Assembly (NCBI RefSeq): GCF_945952095.1
Contig: NZ_CAMFHL010000106.1
Coordinates: 1 to 22,071 of the forward strand
Reading direction: 5' to 3'
DNA from: an uncultured Arsenicibacter sp.
GTDB lineage: Bacteria > Bacteroidota > Bacteroidia > Cytophagales > Spirosomataceae
Length of the DNA: 22,071 nucleotides
Below, piece by piece: positions 15,624-22,071 of the stretch. Under the pieces are notes generated by a model that was given only the letters and a program-made list of their open reading frames with translations, ran no database searches and was not told the DNA's origin. Both the position numbers and the translations under genes were made by a program. The stretch's first letter is position 1; every line of letters starts with the position of its first letter.

Positions 15624-16652
15624 TTAAGGCATTGTCTGTCTGGAGACGGGTGTACACCCGCGACTATCGATCACCACCTGCCCGTCTATCACTTCGTGCC
15701 GGGCATGGGTTACTTCACTGATAAGCGCTAATTTTTCGTAGAGTGATTCATTACCAAGCCTCGCTGTCAGCGTGCAGCGTGCCAGCACGTCGGCATCGTA
15801 CACAAAATCGACACCGTACGCTTTTTCCAGCCGGTCGAACACTTCAGTCAGCGGAGTATCCACAAAGTTGAAGTCAGGTTGTTGGTTACCCGGCGTCAGC
15901 AGCACCGGATTTTCGGCCAGCGTCTTCACAAGCCGCGCTTCGGCCGGATAAAACACCGCCCGCTGATTCGGCACCAGTACCACCGCATTATCCAGTTCCT
16001 TCACCGGCGTATTGGTCATCGGGCGGCTGAATACCGACACCTTGCCCGTCCGGACGGTTACCGATACATTGGCCTTTCCCCCGAAGGCTTTTACGCGGAA
16101 ACTCGTTCCTAACACCCGGGTCACAACGCGGTCGGTCACCACCAGAAACGGCCGCTGCGGCTGGCGGGTTACACTGAAAAACGCTTCGCCCATCAGAAAC
16201 ACTTCACGTTTTGTTGCCGGAAAATGACCGGGGTAACGGAGAAAGCTACCGGGTTCAAGCGTTACGTCGCTACCGTCATCAAGCCGGATGTGTATGGGAT
16301 GCGTGGTGTTGTTCATCTGAACACTCAATAACTCGACCGGCTCTTTCCGTCTGTTCGACCACTGCCAGAGTCCGTAGCCGAAAAAACCTATTACCAGCAG
16401 CACCGATGCTGCCACCCGAAACCAGCTCTGCCGGTAAACCGGCAGGGGCCGGACAATGGCCGGTAAATCCGTTTCTGCCTGAATGTGCGCCCACATCCGT
16501 TGCTGAACAGCTTCATCCTCCACGAAATCAACCGATTGTTCCGGGTCAGCATCCATTGATTCATACCAGGCTTCTACACGCCGGGTTTCTTCGGCGGTCG
16601 TTTGACCGGTTTGGTAGCGGCGCAGGAGCTGACGAAAGTCAAATGGAGTCAT
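15624..16652 (-). CDS. FecR family anti-sigma factor
   Basis: Starting from ATG at 16650-16652 the protein has 342 residues (MTPFDFRQLLRRYQTGQTTA). It has a cytoplasmic N-terminal sigma-binding region with the usual EAWYESMD and QQRMWAHIQA helices, one membrane helix at about 78-98 (FRVAASVLLVIGFFGYGLWQ), a periplasmic FecR domain (IRLDDGSDVTLEPGSFLRYP, REVFLMGEAFFSVT, FLVVTDRVVTRVLGTSFRVK) and a C-terminal DUF4974 domain (FNFVDTPLTEVFDRLEKAYG). A GTG at 16670 would add six residues. FecR holds the ECF sigma factor at the inner membrane and releases or activates it when the receptor STN domain signals. It lies 144 bases after the sigma gene and upstream of the STN receptor, the standard Bacteroidota order. 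Confidence 0.94.
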   Translation of the reverse strand: MTPFDFRQLLRRYQTGQTTAEETRRVEAWYESMDADPEQSVDFVEDEAVQQRMWAHIQAETDLPAIVRPLPVYRQSWFRVAASVLLVIGFFGYGLWQWSNRRKEPVELLSVQMNNTTHPIHIRLDDGSDVTLEPGSFLRYPGHFPATKREVFLMGEAFFSVTRQPQRPFLVVTDRVVTRVLGTSFRVKAFGGKANVSVTVRTGKVSVFSRPMTNTPVKELDNAVVLVPNQRAVFYPAEARLVKTLAENPVLLTPGNQQPDFNFVDTPLTEVFDRLEKAYGVDFVYDADVLARCTLTARLGNESLYEKLALISEVTHARHEVIDGQVVIDSRGCTPVSRQTMP

Positions 16653-16796
16653 AAGATCAGTAAACAGCACTAAGGTTGCCGTTCATGGTGTAAGTCAGGA
16701 AGCCTGGCAGGTAACCCTGAAAGAAAATGCAAAATCCGGGAAAGTTTATATTTTTACTTTCGGGAGACCTGCAATTTCTTTATATAATGCTATTTG

Positions 16797-17390
16797 TTAC
16801 TGAATAAGGAAAAATAAAGCGAGGCTACCCAGATTCCGCAGGTTTTCACGAACTACTTTCAGGGAGCGGGTCAGATGGTATTCAACGGTTTTTTCCGAAA
16901 GGTCAAGGCGCTGGGCGATTTCGGGGATGGTCAGATACTCGAACCGACTCATCCTGAACACTTGCTGTGACTTTTCCGGCAGTGTCAGTAAACAGCGTTC
17001 AACAGCGTCGGTCAGGTCCTGTAAAGACAGCTCATCGGCCGGCTCAGTGGCTGGCTGATGCAGAAACGATTCGTAATACGCGATGAAGCGGTCGTGGACC
17101 CGTAATGATTCGATATGATTAATGATGGAAAACCGGAGTGCCGTCAGTAAATAGGGGCGTAGTTCCCGAATGGTTGTCTGATTGCGTTTGGTCCAGATAC
17201 TGACGAACAAATCCTGAACCAGTTCTTCTGCCGTTTCGCGGGACCGCAGCTTCTTATAGGCCAGCCGGTAAAGTAATCGCCAGTAGCGATCATAAATTTC
17301 CGCAAAGGCTTCCTGGTTACCGTCCTGAAGAGCGACAACGAGTTGGTCTTCATTATATTGACGATAAGCCGTTGCAGACGAAGCCGACAT
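16797..17390 (-). CDS. ECF RNA polymerase sigma factor (Bacteroidota sigma-70 family)
   Basis: The 197-residue protein has region 2 at about 20-90 (FAEIYDRYWRLLYRLAYKKL, AEELVQDLFVSIW, ELRPYLLTALRFSIINHI) and region 4 at about 130-185 (VERCLLTLPEKSQQVFRMSR, LTIPEIAQRLDLSEKTVEYH, LTRSLKVVRENL). It lacks region 3, as ECF factors do. The hydrophobic C-terminal tail (LGSLALFFLIQ) is common in this expansion family. It would direct RNA polymerase to the receptor locus when FecR allows it. It is the first gene of the minus-strand series that runs through fecR, receptor, AEC permease, dctA and pckA. Which of these it actually controls is inferred from order only. Confidence 0.95.
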   Translation of the reverse strand: MSASSATAYRQYNEDQLVVALQDGNQEAFAEIYDRYWRLLYRLAYKKLRSRETAEELVQDLFVSIWTKRNQTTIRELRPYLLTALRFSIINHIESLRVHDRFIAYYESFLHQPATEPADELSLQDLTDAVERCLLTLPEKSQQVFRMSRFEYLTIPEIAQRLDLSEKTVEYHLTRSLKVVRENLRNLGSLALFFLIQ

Positions 17391-17418
17391 AAATCAAAAC
17401 AACAATTGGAGAACATGC

Positions 17419-17426
17419 CAAAGGTA
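17419..17426 (-). promoter_or_regulatory. Candidate -7 element of the sigma-factor gene
   Basis: TACCTTTG read on the minus strand fits TAnnTTTG and lies about 29 bases before the ATG of the sigma gene, a typical leader length. A second match, TATATTTG, lies at 17444-17437. Neither has a TTG at the usual distance, so the assignment is tentative. Confidence 0.35.
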
Positions 17427-17525
17427 GACAGAAAATCAAATATATGGTTATTTGAATAAATAATAAGTAAATAGGGTGAATCTCTTTGTCGCTTAGCCGG
17501 TTTCCGTCAGATGTATAAGTCAATA

Positions 17526-17879
17526 CTAAGGAAGATCACACCGTCGATAGGAAAATTCAGTAAGCACAACTTTGCGTGAGGCTCCGGCATATAATGCCAG
17601 ACAAGGGCGAACAGCATCGCCTGGCTGAAGTTCTCTAAAGTCGAAGTAGAATTCACCCGAAGGCAGACTATCAGGTAAATTCAGTACCTCAATTACATTC
17701 TCCTCAAATGAATTTACGCCGGCATAGATTCTGGAATTAACCTCGCGGTTGATGACCTTTACCGCCAGTGCTCCACAGCCCATCCCGTATACTTTGCCTG
17801 TATAAGGCAGACAATTGTCGCGTTTATCTTTACAGGAGTTCATTAAAACCACTATTACAAAAAGCAGCGTCCTTTTCAT
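17526..17879 (-). CDS. Small putative lipoprotein, unknown function
   Basis: From ATG at 17877-17879 the product has 117 residues: MKRTLLFVIVVLMNSC, a lipoprotein signal with cysteine at the end of the hydrophobic stretch (lipobox MNSC, loose but acceptable for Bacteroidota), then a short charged stretch KDKRDN. The mature part has four further cysteines (NCLPY, MGCGALAV, RPCLALY, RRCDLP), which could form two disulfides in the periplasm, and a predicted beta-rich body. A start six codons upstream (17897) is possible. I do not recognise a family. It is divergent from the PH-domain gene and upstream of the sigma gene on the same strand, 135 bases away, with no visible functional link. Confidence 0.65.
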   Translation of the reverse strand: MKRTLLFVIVVLMNSCKDKRDNCLPYTGKVYGMGCGALAVKVINREVNSRIYAGVNSFEENVIEVLNLPDSLPSGEFYFDFRELQPGDAVRPCLALYAGASRKVVLTEFSYRRCDLP

Positions 17880-18055
17880 TTGTTTACACTTTTTCACTAA
17901 GACCCTATTGTAAAGCAGAACGTTGGAAGGACTTTTCTAATCGGGATTAATTCCCATATTGTACAAAATAAAGGGTGATTACGTGCATAATACTACGGTT
18001 CAACAACTGATCCTGTATTATTGATGCACCATCGACTTTTGCTAAACCAATAATC

Positions 18056-18466
18056 ATGATACGATTCTATTCAAAACCCGGGCCTGAATTAGTCATTCCG
18101 CTGGCATTGATCAATGGCGGCATGCTGATCGCGTTTGCCTATGACCGTAACTGGAGCGGTATAGCCGTAATCATAGCCGTATCGGCATTTATCGTACACA
18201 TGTTTCTGACAACCTGGTACCAGCTGGAGGGAAACGTATTACGGGTAAAATGCGGCTTCTTCATTAATCAGACCATCGACATCGGATCAATCCGCAGTGT
18301 CACGCAGACCCGAAATCCGCTGGGAGCTCCGGCCACGTCGCTGGACCGGCTTGAGATCCGTTACAACCGGTTCGATTTTGTACTGGTCTCCCCCAAAGAC
18401 AAAACAGGCTTTATCCGGGGGCTGCTGCATGTTAACCCGGCTATTACTGTAAAGCTGAAGGATTGA
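18056..18466 (+). CDS. PH-domain (YyaB/bPH-like) membrane protein
   Basis: The 136-residue protein has two membrane helices near the N-terminus (about 12-28 PELVIPLALINGGMLIAF; 35-53 GIAVIIAVSAFIVHMFLTTW) followed by a compact beta-rich domain. YQLEGNVLRVKCGFFINQTI, IGSIRSVTQTRNPLGAPATS, LDRLEIRYNRFDFVLVSPKD and FIRGLLHVNP form the pattern of bacterial PH (bPH/DUF1200-type) domains. The function of this group is not established; membrane-associated regulation is a guess. The ATG at 18056 directly precedes the first helix. It appears to be a single-gene unit, divergent from the lipoprotein gene. Confidence 0.75.
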   Translation: MIRFYSKPGPELVIPLALINGGMLIAFAYDRNWSGIAVIIAVSAFIVHMFLTTWYQLEGNVLRVKCGFFINQTIDIGSIRSVTQTRNPLGAPATSLDRLEIRYNRFDFVLVSPKDKTGFIRGLLHVNPAITVKLKD

Positions 18467-18567
18467 CGATGCCCTCAACGCGTTGATCCGCTAAAGTGAC
18501 GAATGGACTATTTTTTTATTATTCCTGATAAATTAAAAATATTTTTCCGGAAATTTTTAAGAAATAG

Positions 18568-18599
18568 TTGGAAGTAATTTAAAAATCGTTTTACATTTG
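18568..18599 (+). promoter_or_regulatory. Strong promoter upstream of the candidate small RNA and tRNA-Cys
   Basis: TTG at 18568-18570, a 21-base AT-rich spacer and TACATTTG at 18592-18599 fit the Bacteroidota consensus fully, with an AT-rich upstream region (18505-18567) that could act as an UP element. Transcription should start around 18603-18606. Confidence 0.8.
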
Positions 18600-18603
18600 C
18601 AGT

Positions 18604-18739
18604 ATGAAAAAATGCTGCACATATTGTCTCTATTCGTGTTCGCTGCTGGCAGGCAGAACAAGGGGCTTATGTGTAATAAGTATATAGAAAACTTATTTCA
18701 TTGCAAGGGCCTCTTGGTACATCCGGGAGGCCTTTTTTT
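18604..18739 (+). ncRNA. Candidate small RNA (about 135 nt), new family
   Basis: Bounded by the promoter above and a terminator at 18705-18739, this transcript holds a hairpin around 18639-18658 (TTC..TGC / GCAGAA with a bulge), a perfect 7-base hairpin (AATAAGT 18675-18681, ACTTATT 18691-18697) and the terminal hairpin. An ATG at 18604 opens 27 codons (MKKCCTYCLYSC...) with five cysteines, but it would lie at the very start of the RNA without any leader. I do not recognise 6S, SRP or tmRNA features. It may be a free sRNA or a leader of the tRNA-Cys unit. The ends are inferred. Confidence 0.5.
18705..18739 (+). terminator. Intrinsic terminator of the candidate small RNA
   Basis: GGCCTC (18708-18713) and GAGGCC (18727-18732) form the stem, extended by AA/TT across a one-base bulge. 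The loop is 13 bases and seven T residues follow. It ends only 11 bases before tRNA-Cys, so the tRNA must be made by read-through or from a promoter not seen. Confidence 0.8.
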
Positions 18740-18750
18740 ATTGCCTGAAT

Positions 18751-18822
18751 GTCCCGTAACTCATGCGGTTTGGGGCCTGTCTGCAAAACAGGTATGGCGG
18801 GGTTCGACTCCCCGACGGGACT
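18751..18822 (+). tRNA. tRNA-Cys (anticodon GCA)
   Basis: This is a 72-base cloverleaf. Acceptor GTCCCGT / ACGGGAC is fully paired. The short D stem is CTC/GGG with loop ATGCGGTTT. The anticodon stem CCTGT/ACAGG has loop CTGCAAA, anticodon GCA. The T arm is CGGGG-TTCGACT-CCCCG. The discriminator is T, as required by cysteinyl-tRNA synthetase. No CCA is encoded. Confidence 0.95.
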
Positions 18823-18838
18823 CTTATGTGTTGACTTT

Positions 18839-18860
18839 AAAGCAGTTACTTACTGCTTTT
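18839..18860 (+). terminator. Weak terminator between tRNA-Cys and tRNA-Ser
   Basis: AAAGCAGT (18839-18846) and ACTGCTTT (18852-18859) form a perfect 8-base stem with a 5-base loop, ending in four T residues. It is modest in strength, so part of the transcripts may continue into tRNA-Ser, or it may be a processing hairpin. Confidence 0.55.
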
Positions 18861-18884
18861 ATCGGATCGGCACGAGTAGAATAC

Positions 18885-18990
18885 GGAGGTATAGCCTGCC
18901 TGACGGGTAAGGCAGCAGTCTTGAAAACTGCCATGGGTGAAAGGCCCTTGCAGGTTCGGCGGAGTCACCCGTTCGATCCTGCTGCCTCCG
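18885..18990 (+). tRNA. tRNA-Ser (anticodon UGA), unusually long at 106 bases
   Basis: Acceptor GGAGGTA / TGCCTCC pairs with one U-G, followed by T8 and A9. The D arm is GCC/GGC. The anticodon stem GCAGT/ACTGC has loop CTTGAAA, anticodon UGA. A normal class II variable arm of 18 bases follows (18932-18949). The T stem GCAGG (18950-18954) pairs with CCTGC (18978-18982), but the loop between them is 23 bases instead of 7. TTCG occurs at both ends of it, 17 bases apart, as if about 16 bases had been inserted. The discriminator is G. No CCA is encoded. Identity is firm; whether it is functional is open. An alternative fold pairs GGGTG of the variable arm with CACCC in the extra segment. Confidence 0.75.
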
Positions 18991-19283
18991 CTTTTATTTA
19001 AAAAAATAGCTGCCTGTTTTCCGGAATATATACCGGAAAACTACCTACCTCTCTTAACAAAAAACTCAATACAATAAGTAGCCTGAATAACATGAATAAT
19101 CCAGGCAAATAGTATCTGAATTAGCTCCTCATATTAAAGAAATTGAGCCGATAAAAGTCTTTGCAGGTGACAGGGCCGGCACCTGCATGAGTACCTTACT
19201 ACCAGCGTTCAATAATAAGGCATTGGATCGTTGCCGGTTGAATCTAAGCGGCTTTTTCTATAATTTCCGGCTTAAGATCTCCG
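18991..19283 (+). promoter_or_regulatory. Leader region of the histidine kinase gene, with two inverted repeats
   Basis: This 293-base stretch has no supported gene. It holds TTTTCCGG (19017-19024) / CCGGAAAA (19033-19040) with an 8-base loop, and GCAGGTG (19163-19169) / CACCTGC (19180-19186) with a 10-base loop, the second about 100 bases before the kinase start. Neither looks like a terminator. Either could be a regulator site, for example for the LytTR protein encoded downstream. No consensus promoter was found. Confidence 0.35.
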
Positions 19284-20333
19284 ATGCCAATGGCAGCCTC
19301 CCCGTTTACATATCGCTTCCGGGTCAAATGGACCGCTTTGCTGGGTTCATTGTCGTTTGGAATCGTGGTTCCTACGTTTTTTATCCCCACCGGCTTCGGC
19401 ACAACGGCCCATTACCTGTCTATTCTGGTCGCTACCATCACCAGCTATGTTATCTGGGAAGGCAGCAAGTTTATTCAGGCCCTGACACTCTACTACTTTC
19501 CGTGGGAAAAAAGCATTGCCAAACACCTGGTCTTTGAAATTCTCGGCATCTTTCTTTTTTCGTCCCTGGCCCTGATTACAGGGATTGTCATGCACAGTAA
19601 GCTGGTTTCGTCCGTTGTTATAACGACCGGCATTGTCCTACAGAATAACTTTGTGTCGTTTCTGCTGGCGCTGCTGTTCATTGCGTTCAACGAAGGTGCT
19701 TTTTTGTTTAATCAATGGAAGTTGTCGCTCATTGAGCAGGAACGGCTCCGGCAGGAAAACCTGGTGGCTAAACTGGAAGGCCTTAAAAAGCAGCTGGACC
19801 CTCATTTCCTGTTTAACTCTCTGAGTGTACTGAGCGGAGTCGTCTACAAGGATCCGGCGCTGGCTGATTTGTACATTACGAAACTGGCGCAGGTTTACCG
19901 GTATCTGCTCGACCACAACGAAGAACGGCAGGTACGGCTTCGGGAAGAGATCAGCGTGGTACAGGCCTATTGCTTTTTGCTGAACGTCCGTTTTTACAAC
20001 AAAATCACCATGTCGATCCGCGAGCCTTTGCCGGACGTGTTTGTGCTGCCGCTCTCGCTGCAATTGCTGGTCGAAAATGCGGTGAAGCACAACTTTATTT
20101 CCGATGAACACCCGCTGGTTCTGTCGGTTTATACCGAAGAGGGAATGCTGTGGGTGGAAAACAGTCTGAACAAAAAAGAAGCCACTGAACGCTCCCCGCA
20201 AATCGGTCTGAAAAACCTTCAGGCACGGTATGCGTTCGTTACCGACCGGCCGATTGTCATTGATGAGCAGCCGGCGATGTTCCGGGTCGGGCTTCCCCTT
20301 TTACACGAATACCATGAAAGTGCTGATCATTGA
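19284..20333 (+). CDS. LytS-type sensor histidine kinase (His_kinase/HATPase family)
   Basis: The 349-residue protein has four hydrophobic segments in its first 145 residues (about 15-35, 42-60, 83-103, 112-136), a short coiled linker (LSLIEQERLRQENLVAKLEG) and a LytS/YehU-type kinase domain. The phosphoacceptor is H174 in LKKQLDPHFLFNSLS. The ATP-binding N box is LLVENAVKHN (261-270). A shortened G-box region is present (IGLKNLQARYAF). There is no separate extracytoplasmic domain, so the signal is probably sensed in or at the membrane. Start ATG at 19284 or 19290. The end overlaps the response regulator by 20 bases, giving coupled synthesis. Its neighbour on the other side is an acyl-CoA desaturase, which may hint at a membrane-state signal. 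Confidence 0.93.
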   Translation: MPMAASPFTYRFRVKWTALLGSLSFGIVVPTFFIPTGFGTTAHYLSILVATITSYVIWEGSKFIQALTLYYFPWEKSIAKHLVFEILGIFLFSSLALITGIVMHSKLVSSVVITTGIVLQNNFVSFLLALLFIAFNEGAFLFNQWKLSLIEQERLRQENLVAKLEGLKKQLDPHFLFNSLSVLSGVVYKDPALADLYITKLAQVYRYLLDHNEERQVRLREEISVVQAYCFLLNVRFYNKITMSIREPLPDVFVLPLSLQLLVENAVKHNFISDEHPLVLSVYTEEGMLWVENSLNKKEATERSPQIGLKNLQARYAFVTDRPIVIDEQPAMFRVGLPLLHEYHESADH

Positions 20334-21060
20334 GGATGAGTTTTTTTCGGCCGAGAAGCTCCGGCACCTGCTTCAGCAGATTAATCCGGCCATTGAGGTA
20401 CTGGCCATCCTGCCGTCGGTGGCTAAGGCATTAGCGTGGTTCCGGTCGAACCCGGAGCCGGACCTTATTTTTTCAGACATCCGGCTGGAAGACAAGGAAA
20501 GCTTTGCCTTGTTTAATGAGCTTACCATCGATGCTCCGGTCATTTATACGACGGCCTATGATCAGTACGCCATTCAGGCATTCAAACAAAACAGCGTTGA
20601 TTACCTGCTCAAACCAATCGACAGTGCCGAATTAAGGGCTGCCCTGAAAAAATTCGAACAGCAGGAACTACGGTTACTGAAAAAAACGCTGGAGAGCGCT
20701 CCGCCCGCGCCACAGAATAAGCCCAAAGAACGTTTCCTCGTGAAAAAAGGAAACGCCATGACGTTCGTCAAAATGCAGGATGTGGCGTATTTCCGGAGCG
20801 ATCAGAAGCTGACCTTCCTTGTTTCGTCCGACGGTCAGAAGTACATCATTGATACCTCGCTCGACGACTTGCAGGATCAGCTGGATCCGCACCGGTTTGC
20901 CCGCATCAGCCGCAGCCGCCTGATTTCAATCGACAGTGTTCAGAAGATACACCCGCATTTTAACGGCCGCCTCAAACTCGATCTGCTTCCGGCCGACGAG
21001 GAAGAAGTATTTGTCAGCCGCGATCGTGTGCAGGCATTCAAAGACTGGGTAGACTCCTGA
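20314..21060 (+). CDS. LytTR family response regulator
   Basis: The 248-residue protein begins MKVLIIEDEFFSAEKL. The receiver domain (1-120) has the acidic pair ED at 7-8, phosphoacceptor D55 in LIFSDIRL, T79/T80 of IYTTAYD and K100 in YLLKPID. After a Pro-rich linker (ESAPPAPQNKPKER) comes a LytTR DNA-binding domain at about 142-248 (FLVKKGNAMTFVKMQDVAYF, TSLDDLQDQLDPHRFARISR, SRLISIDSVQKI, VFVSRDRVQAFKDWV). The start inside the kinase 3' end is fixed by the family N-terminus; an upstream ATG at 20230 only extends into kinase coding sequence. It is the cognate partner of the overlapping kinase. Its targets are unknown; the desaturase gene 202 bases downstream is an attractive candidate. Confidence 0.95.
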   Translation: MKVLIIEDEFFSAEKLRHLLQQINPAIEVLAILPSVAKALAWFRSNPEPDLIFSDIRLEDKESFALFNELTIDAPVIYTTAYDQYAIQAFKQNSVDYLLKPIDSAELRAALKKFEQQELRLLKKTLESAPPAPQNKPKERFLVKKGNAMTFVKMQDVAYFRSDQKLTFLVSSDGQKYIIDTSLDDLQDQLDPHRFARISRSRLISIDSVQKIHPHFNGRLKLDLLPADEEEVFVSRDRVQAFKDWVDS

Positions 21061-21262
21061 AATGTCTCCGGACAGGTATACAGCAAGAAACGGAGTTGGC
21101 AATACATCATGTCCATCCTGAAATCATATTAATCCTGTCCAAAAACACCACTGCGATTCGGTCTGAAAAATCGACCGGTCGTCGGCCGGAAACAACCAAT
21201 GGTCGTTTATCCGACGGTTTGGGCGCCATCGGGTCAAATCTTTGTCAAAAAAAGAACAAAGT

Positions 21263-22045
21263 ATGACCGCTATTCTGATCTTCTTCCTGCTTCACTGGTA
21301 CGGCTCTCTGTTTTTTCAGACTGTCTTTTTACACCGATATGCCTCCCACCAGGCCTTTACCATGTCGAAAGGCTGGGAAAAAACCTTCTTTGTCCTGACG
21401 TTTATCTTTCAGGGCTCAAACTACCTGAGCGCCTATGCTTACGGGGTAATGCACCGCATGCACCACGCTTTTGCTGACACCGAAAAAGACCCGCACTCGC
21501 CGATGTTCAGCTCCGGCATTTTTGATATGATGCTGAAAACAGCCCGCTTTTACTCATCAATCCGTAACCGTACCATGGCCGTTGACCCCAAATTCACGAC
21601 CAATGTTCCTGACTGGCGCGCCTTCGACGACTTTGCGTCGAACCGGCTGACCCGCTTAGCCTGGGGAACGCTTTACACCTTGTTTTACATTTATTTTGCC
21701 CCCTCGTGGATCTGGTTTCTGCTGTTGCCGTTCCATTACCTGATGTCGCCTATTCACGGGGCGATCATTAACTGGTTTGCTCATAAAATCGGCTACACTA
21801 CGTTCAAGGTCAATGATACGTCTAGAAACCTGATGCCGGTCGACATTTTCATGATGGGCGAAGGTTTCCACAACAATCACCACACGTATGGTAACCGTGC
21901 CAATTTTGCCTACCGCTGGTTTGAACTTGATCCGTCGTACCAGATCATGAAGCTGTTGAATGTGCTGCACATCATCCGGCTGCCGGAGAAGAAAAAACAA
22001 GCTCAATCGTTCATGAAACGGAAGGAACTGGCAACTGCGGAGTAA
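21263..22045 (+). CDS. Acyl-CoA / fatty acid desaturase
   Basis: From ATG 21263 the product has 260 residues and the three histidine boxes of membrane di-iron desaturases: HRYASH (24-29), HRMHH (64-68) and HNNHH (203-207), plus NWFAH (170-174), which supplies the extra histidine ligand seen in stearoyl-CoA desaturases. Hydrophobic segments (1-22, 40-60, 134-160) would place it in the inner membrane. It introduces a double bond, usually delta-9, into saturated acyl chains using O2 and electrons from a donor not encoded here. The protein is a compact version of the family, without a cytochrome b5 domain. A TTG at 21242 would add seven residues and is less likely. The upstream gap contains a 10-base perfect palindrome CGACCGGTCG (21172-21181), a possible regulator site. 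Confidence 0.93.
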   Translation: MTAILIFFLLHWYGSLFFQTVFLHRYASHQAFTMSKGWEKTFFVLTFIFQGSNYLSAYAYGVMHRMHHAFADTEKDPHSPMFSSGIFDMMLKTARFYSSIRNRTMAVDPKFTTNVPDWRAFDDFASNRLTRLAWGTLYTLFYIYFAPSWIWFLLLPFHYLMSPIHGAIINWFAHKIGYTTFKVNDTSRNLMPVDIFMMGEGFHNNHHTYGNRANFAYRWFELDPSYQIMKLLNVLHIIRLPEKKKQAQSFMKRKELATAE

Positions 22046-22071
22046 CCGCTGCTAATCCTGTGGGTGAATGC

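Noticed and set aside
18885..18990. tRNA-Sec or an intron-bearing tRNA as explanation of the long tRNA
   Set aside because: The anticodon is UGA, not UCA, and the extra ~16 bases are far too short for a group I or group II intron and lie in the T loop rather than the anticodon loop.
19017..19040. Hairpin TTTTCCGG/CCGGAAAA as terminator of tRNA-Ser
   Set aside because: The T run precedes the stem and the A run follows it on the plus strand, so no U tract follows the hairpin in RNA.
19187..19537. Plus-strand ORF of 116 codons beginning MSTLLPAF
   Set aside because: It runs into the histidine kinase gene in another frame; the kinase frame has all the conserved motifs. Composition after 19284 is that of a shifted reading.
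1..22071. CRISPR array, insertion sequence, prophage or integrase next to the tRNAs
   Set aside because: No regularly spaced repeats, transposase or integrase motifs, or duplicated tRNA 3' ends were seen anywhere in the window.

Overview
The window looks like chromosomal DNA of a Bacteroidota bacterium, most likely a Cytophagales/Spirosomaceae-type organism. The grounds are family-level: promoters of the Bacteroidota TTG-N20/21-TAnnTTTG form, a secreted protease with a C-terminal type IX secretion sorting domain, a DUF3127 protein, an ECF sigma/FecR/STN-TonB receptor set, and tRNAs without encoded CCA. No species can be assigned from the sequence alone.

Left part (1-8426). The 5' end of dnaB runs off the left edge on the minus strand. 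Diverging from it is a tight plus-strand run: phoH, an M43-type secreted metalloprotease, a GNAT acetyltransferase and comEC. A convergent TPR/SH3 membrane protein follows, then tRNA-Lys(UUU) with a clear promoter and a shared bidirectional terminator, a minus-strand DUF3127 (SSB-like) gene, elbB, and tRNA-Leu(GAG) with its own promoter and terminator. A possible 40-residue ORF and a strong terminator close this part.

Central part (8427-17390, minus strand). Six functions follow one another in transcription order: ECF sigma factor, FecR anti-sigma factor, TonB-dependent receptor with an N-terminal STN signalling domain, AEC-family permease, DctA-type dicarboxylate symporter and ATP-dependent PEP carboxykinase. 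Together they suggest outer-membrane sensing and uptake of an organic acid or its metal chelate, inner-membrane transport of C4-dicarboxylates, and entry of oxaloacetate into gluconeogenesis. The receptor reading frame is cut by one in-frame amber codon (14796-14798) between its signalling/carboxypeptidase-like part and its plug/barrel part; nothing else in the frame is broken.

Right part (17391-22071). A small putative lipoprotein and a divergent PH-domain membrane protein are followed by a cluster of RNA features: a very good promoter, a compact ~135-nt transcript with hairpins and a terminator (candidate new small RNA), tRNA-Cys(GCA), and a tRNA-Ser(UGA) with about 16 extra bases in its T arm. 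Then come an overlapping LytS-type histidine kinase/LytTR response regulator pair and an acyl-CoA desaturase, a pairing that suggests control of membrane lipids.

The most notable items are the amber-interrupted receptor, the sigma/FecR/receptor-to-PEPCK locus, the abnormal tRNA-Ser and the candidate small RNA ahead of tRNA-Cys.
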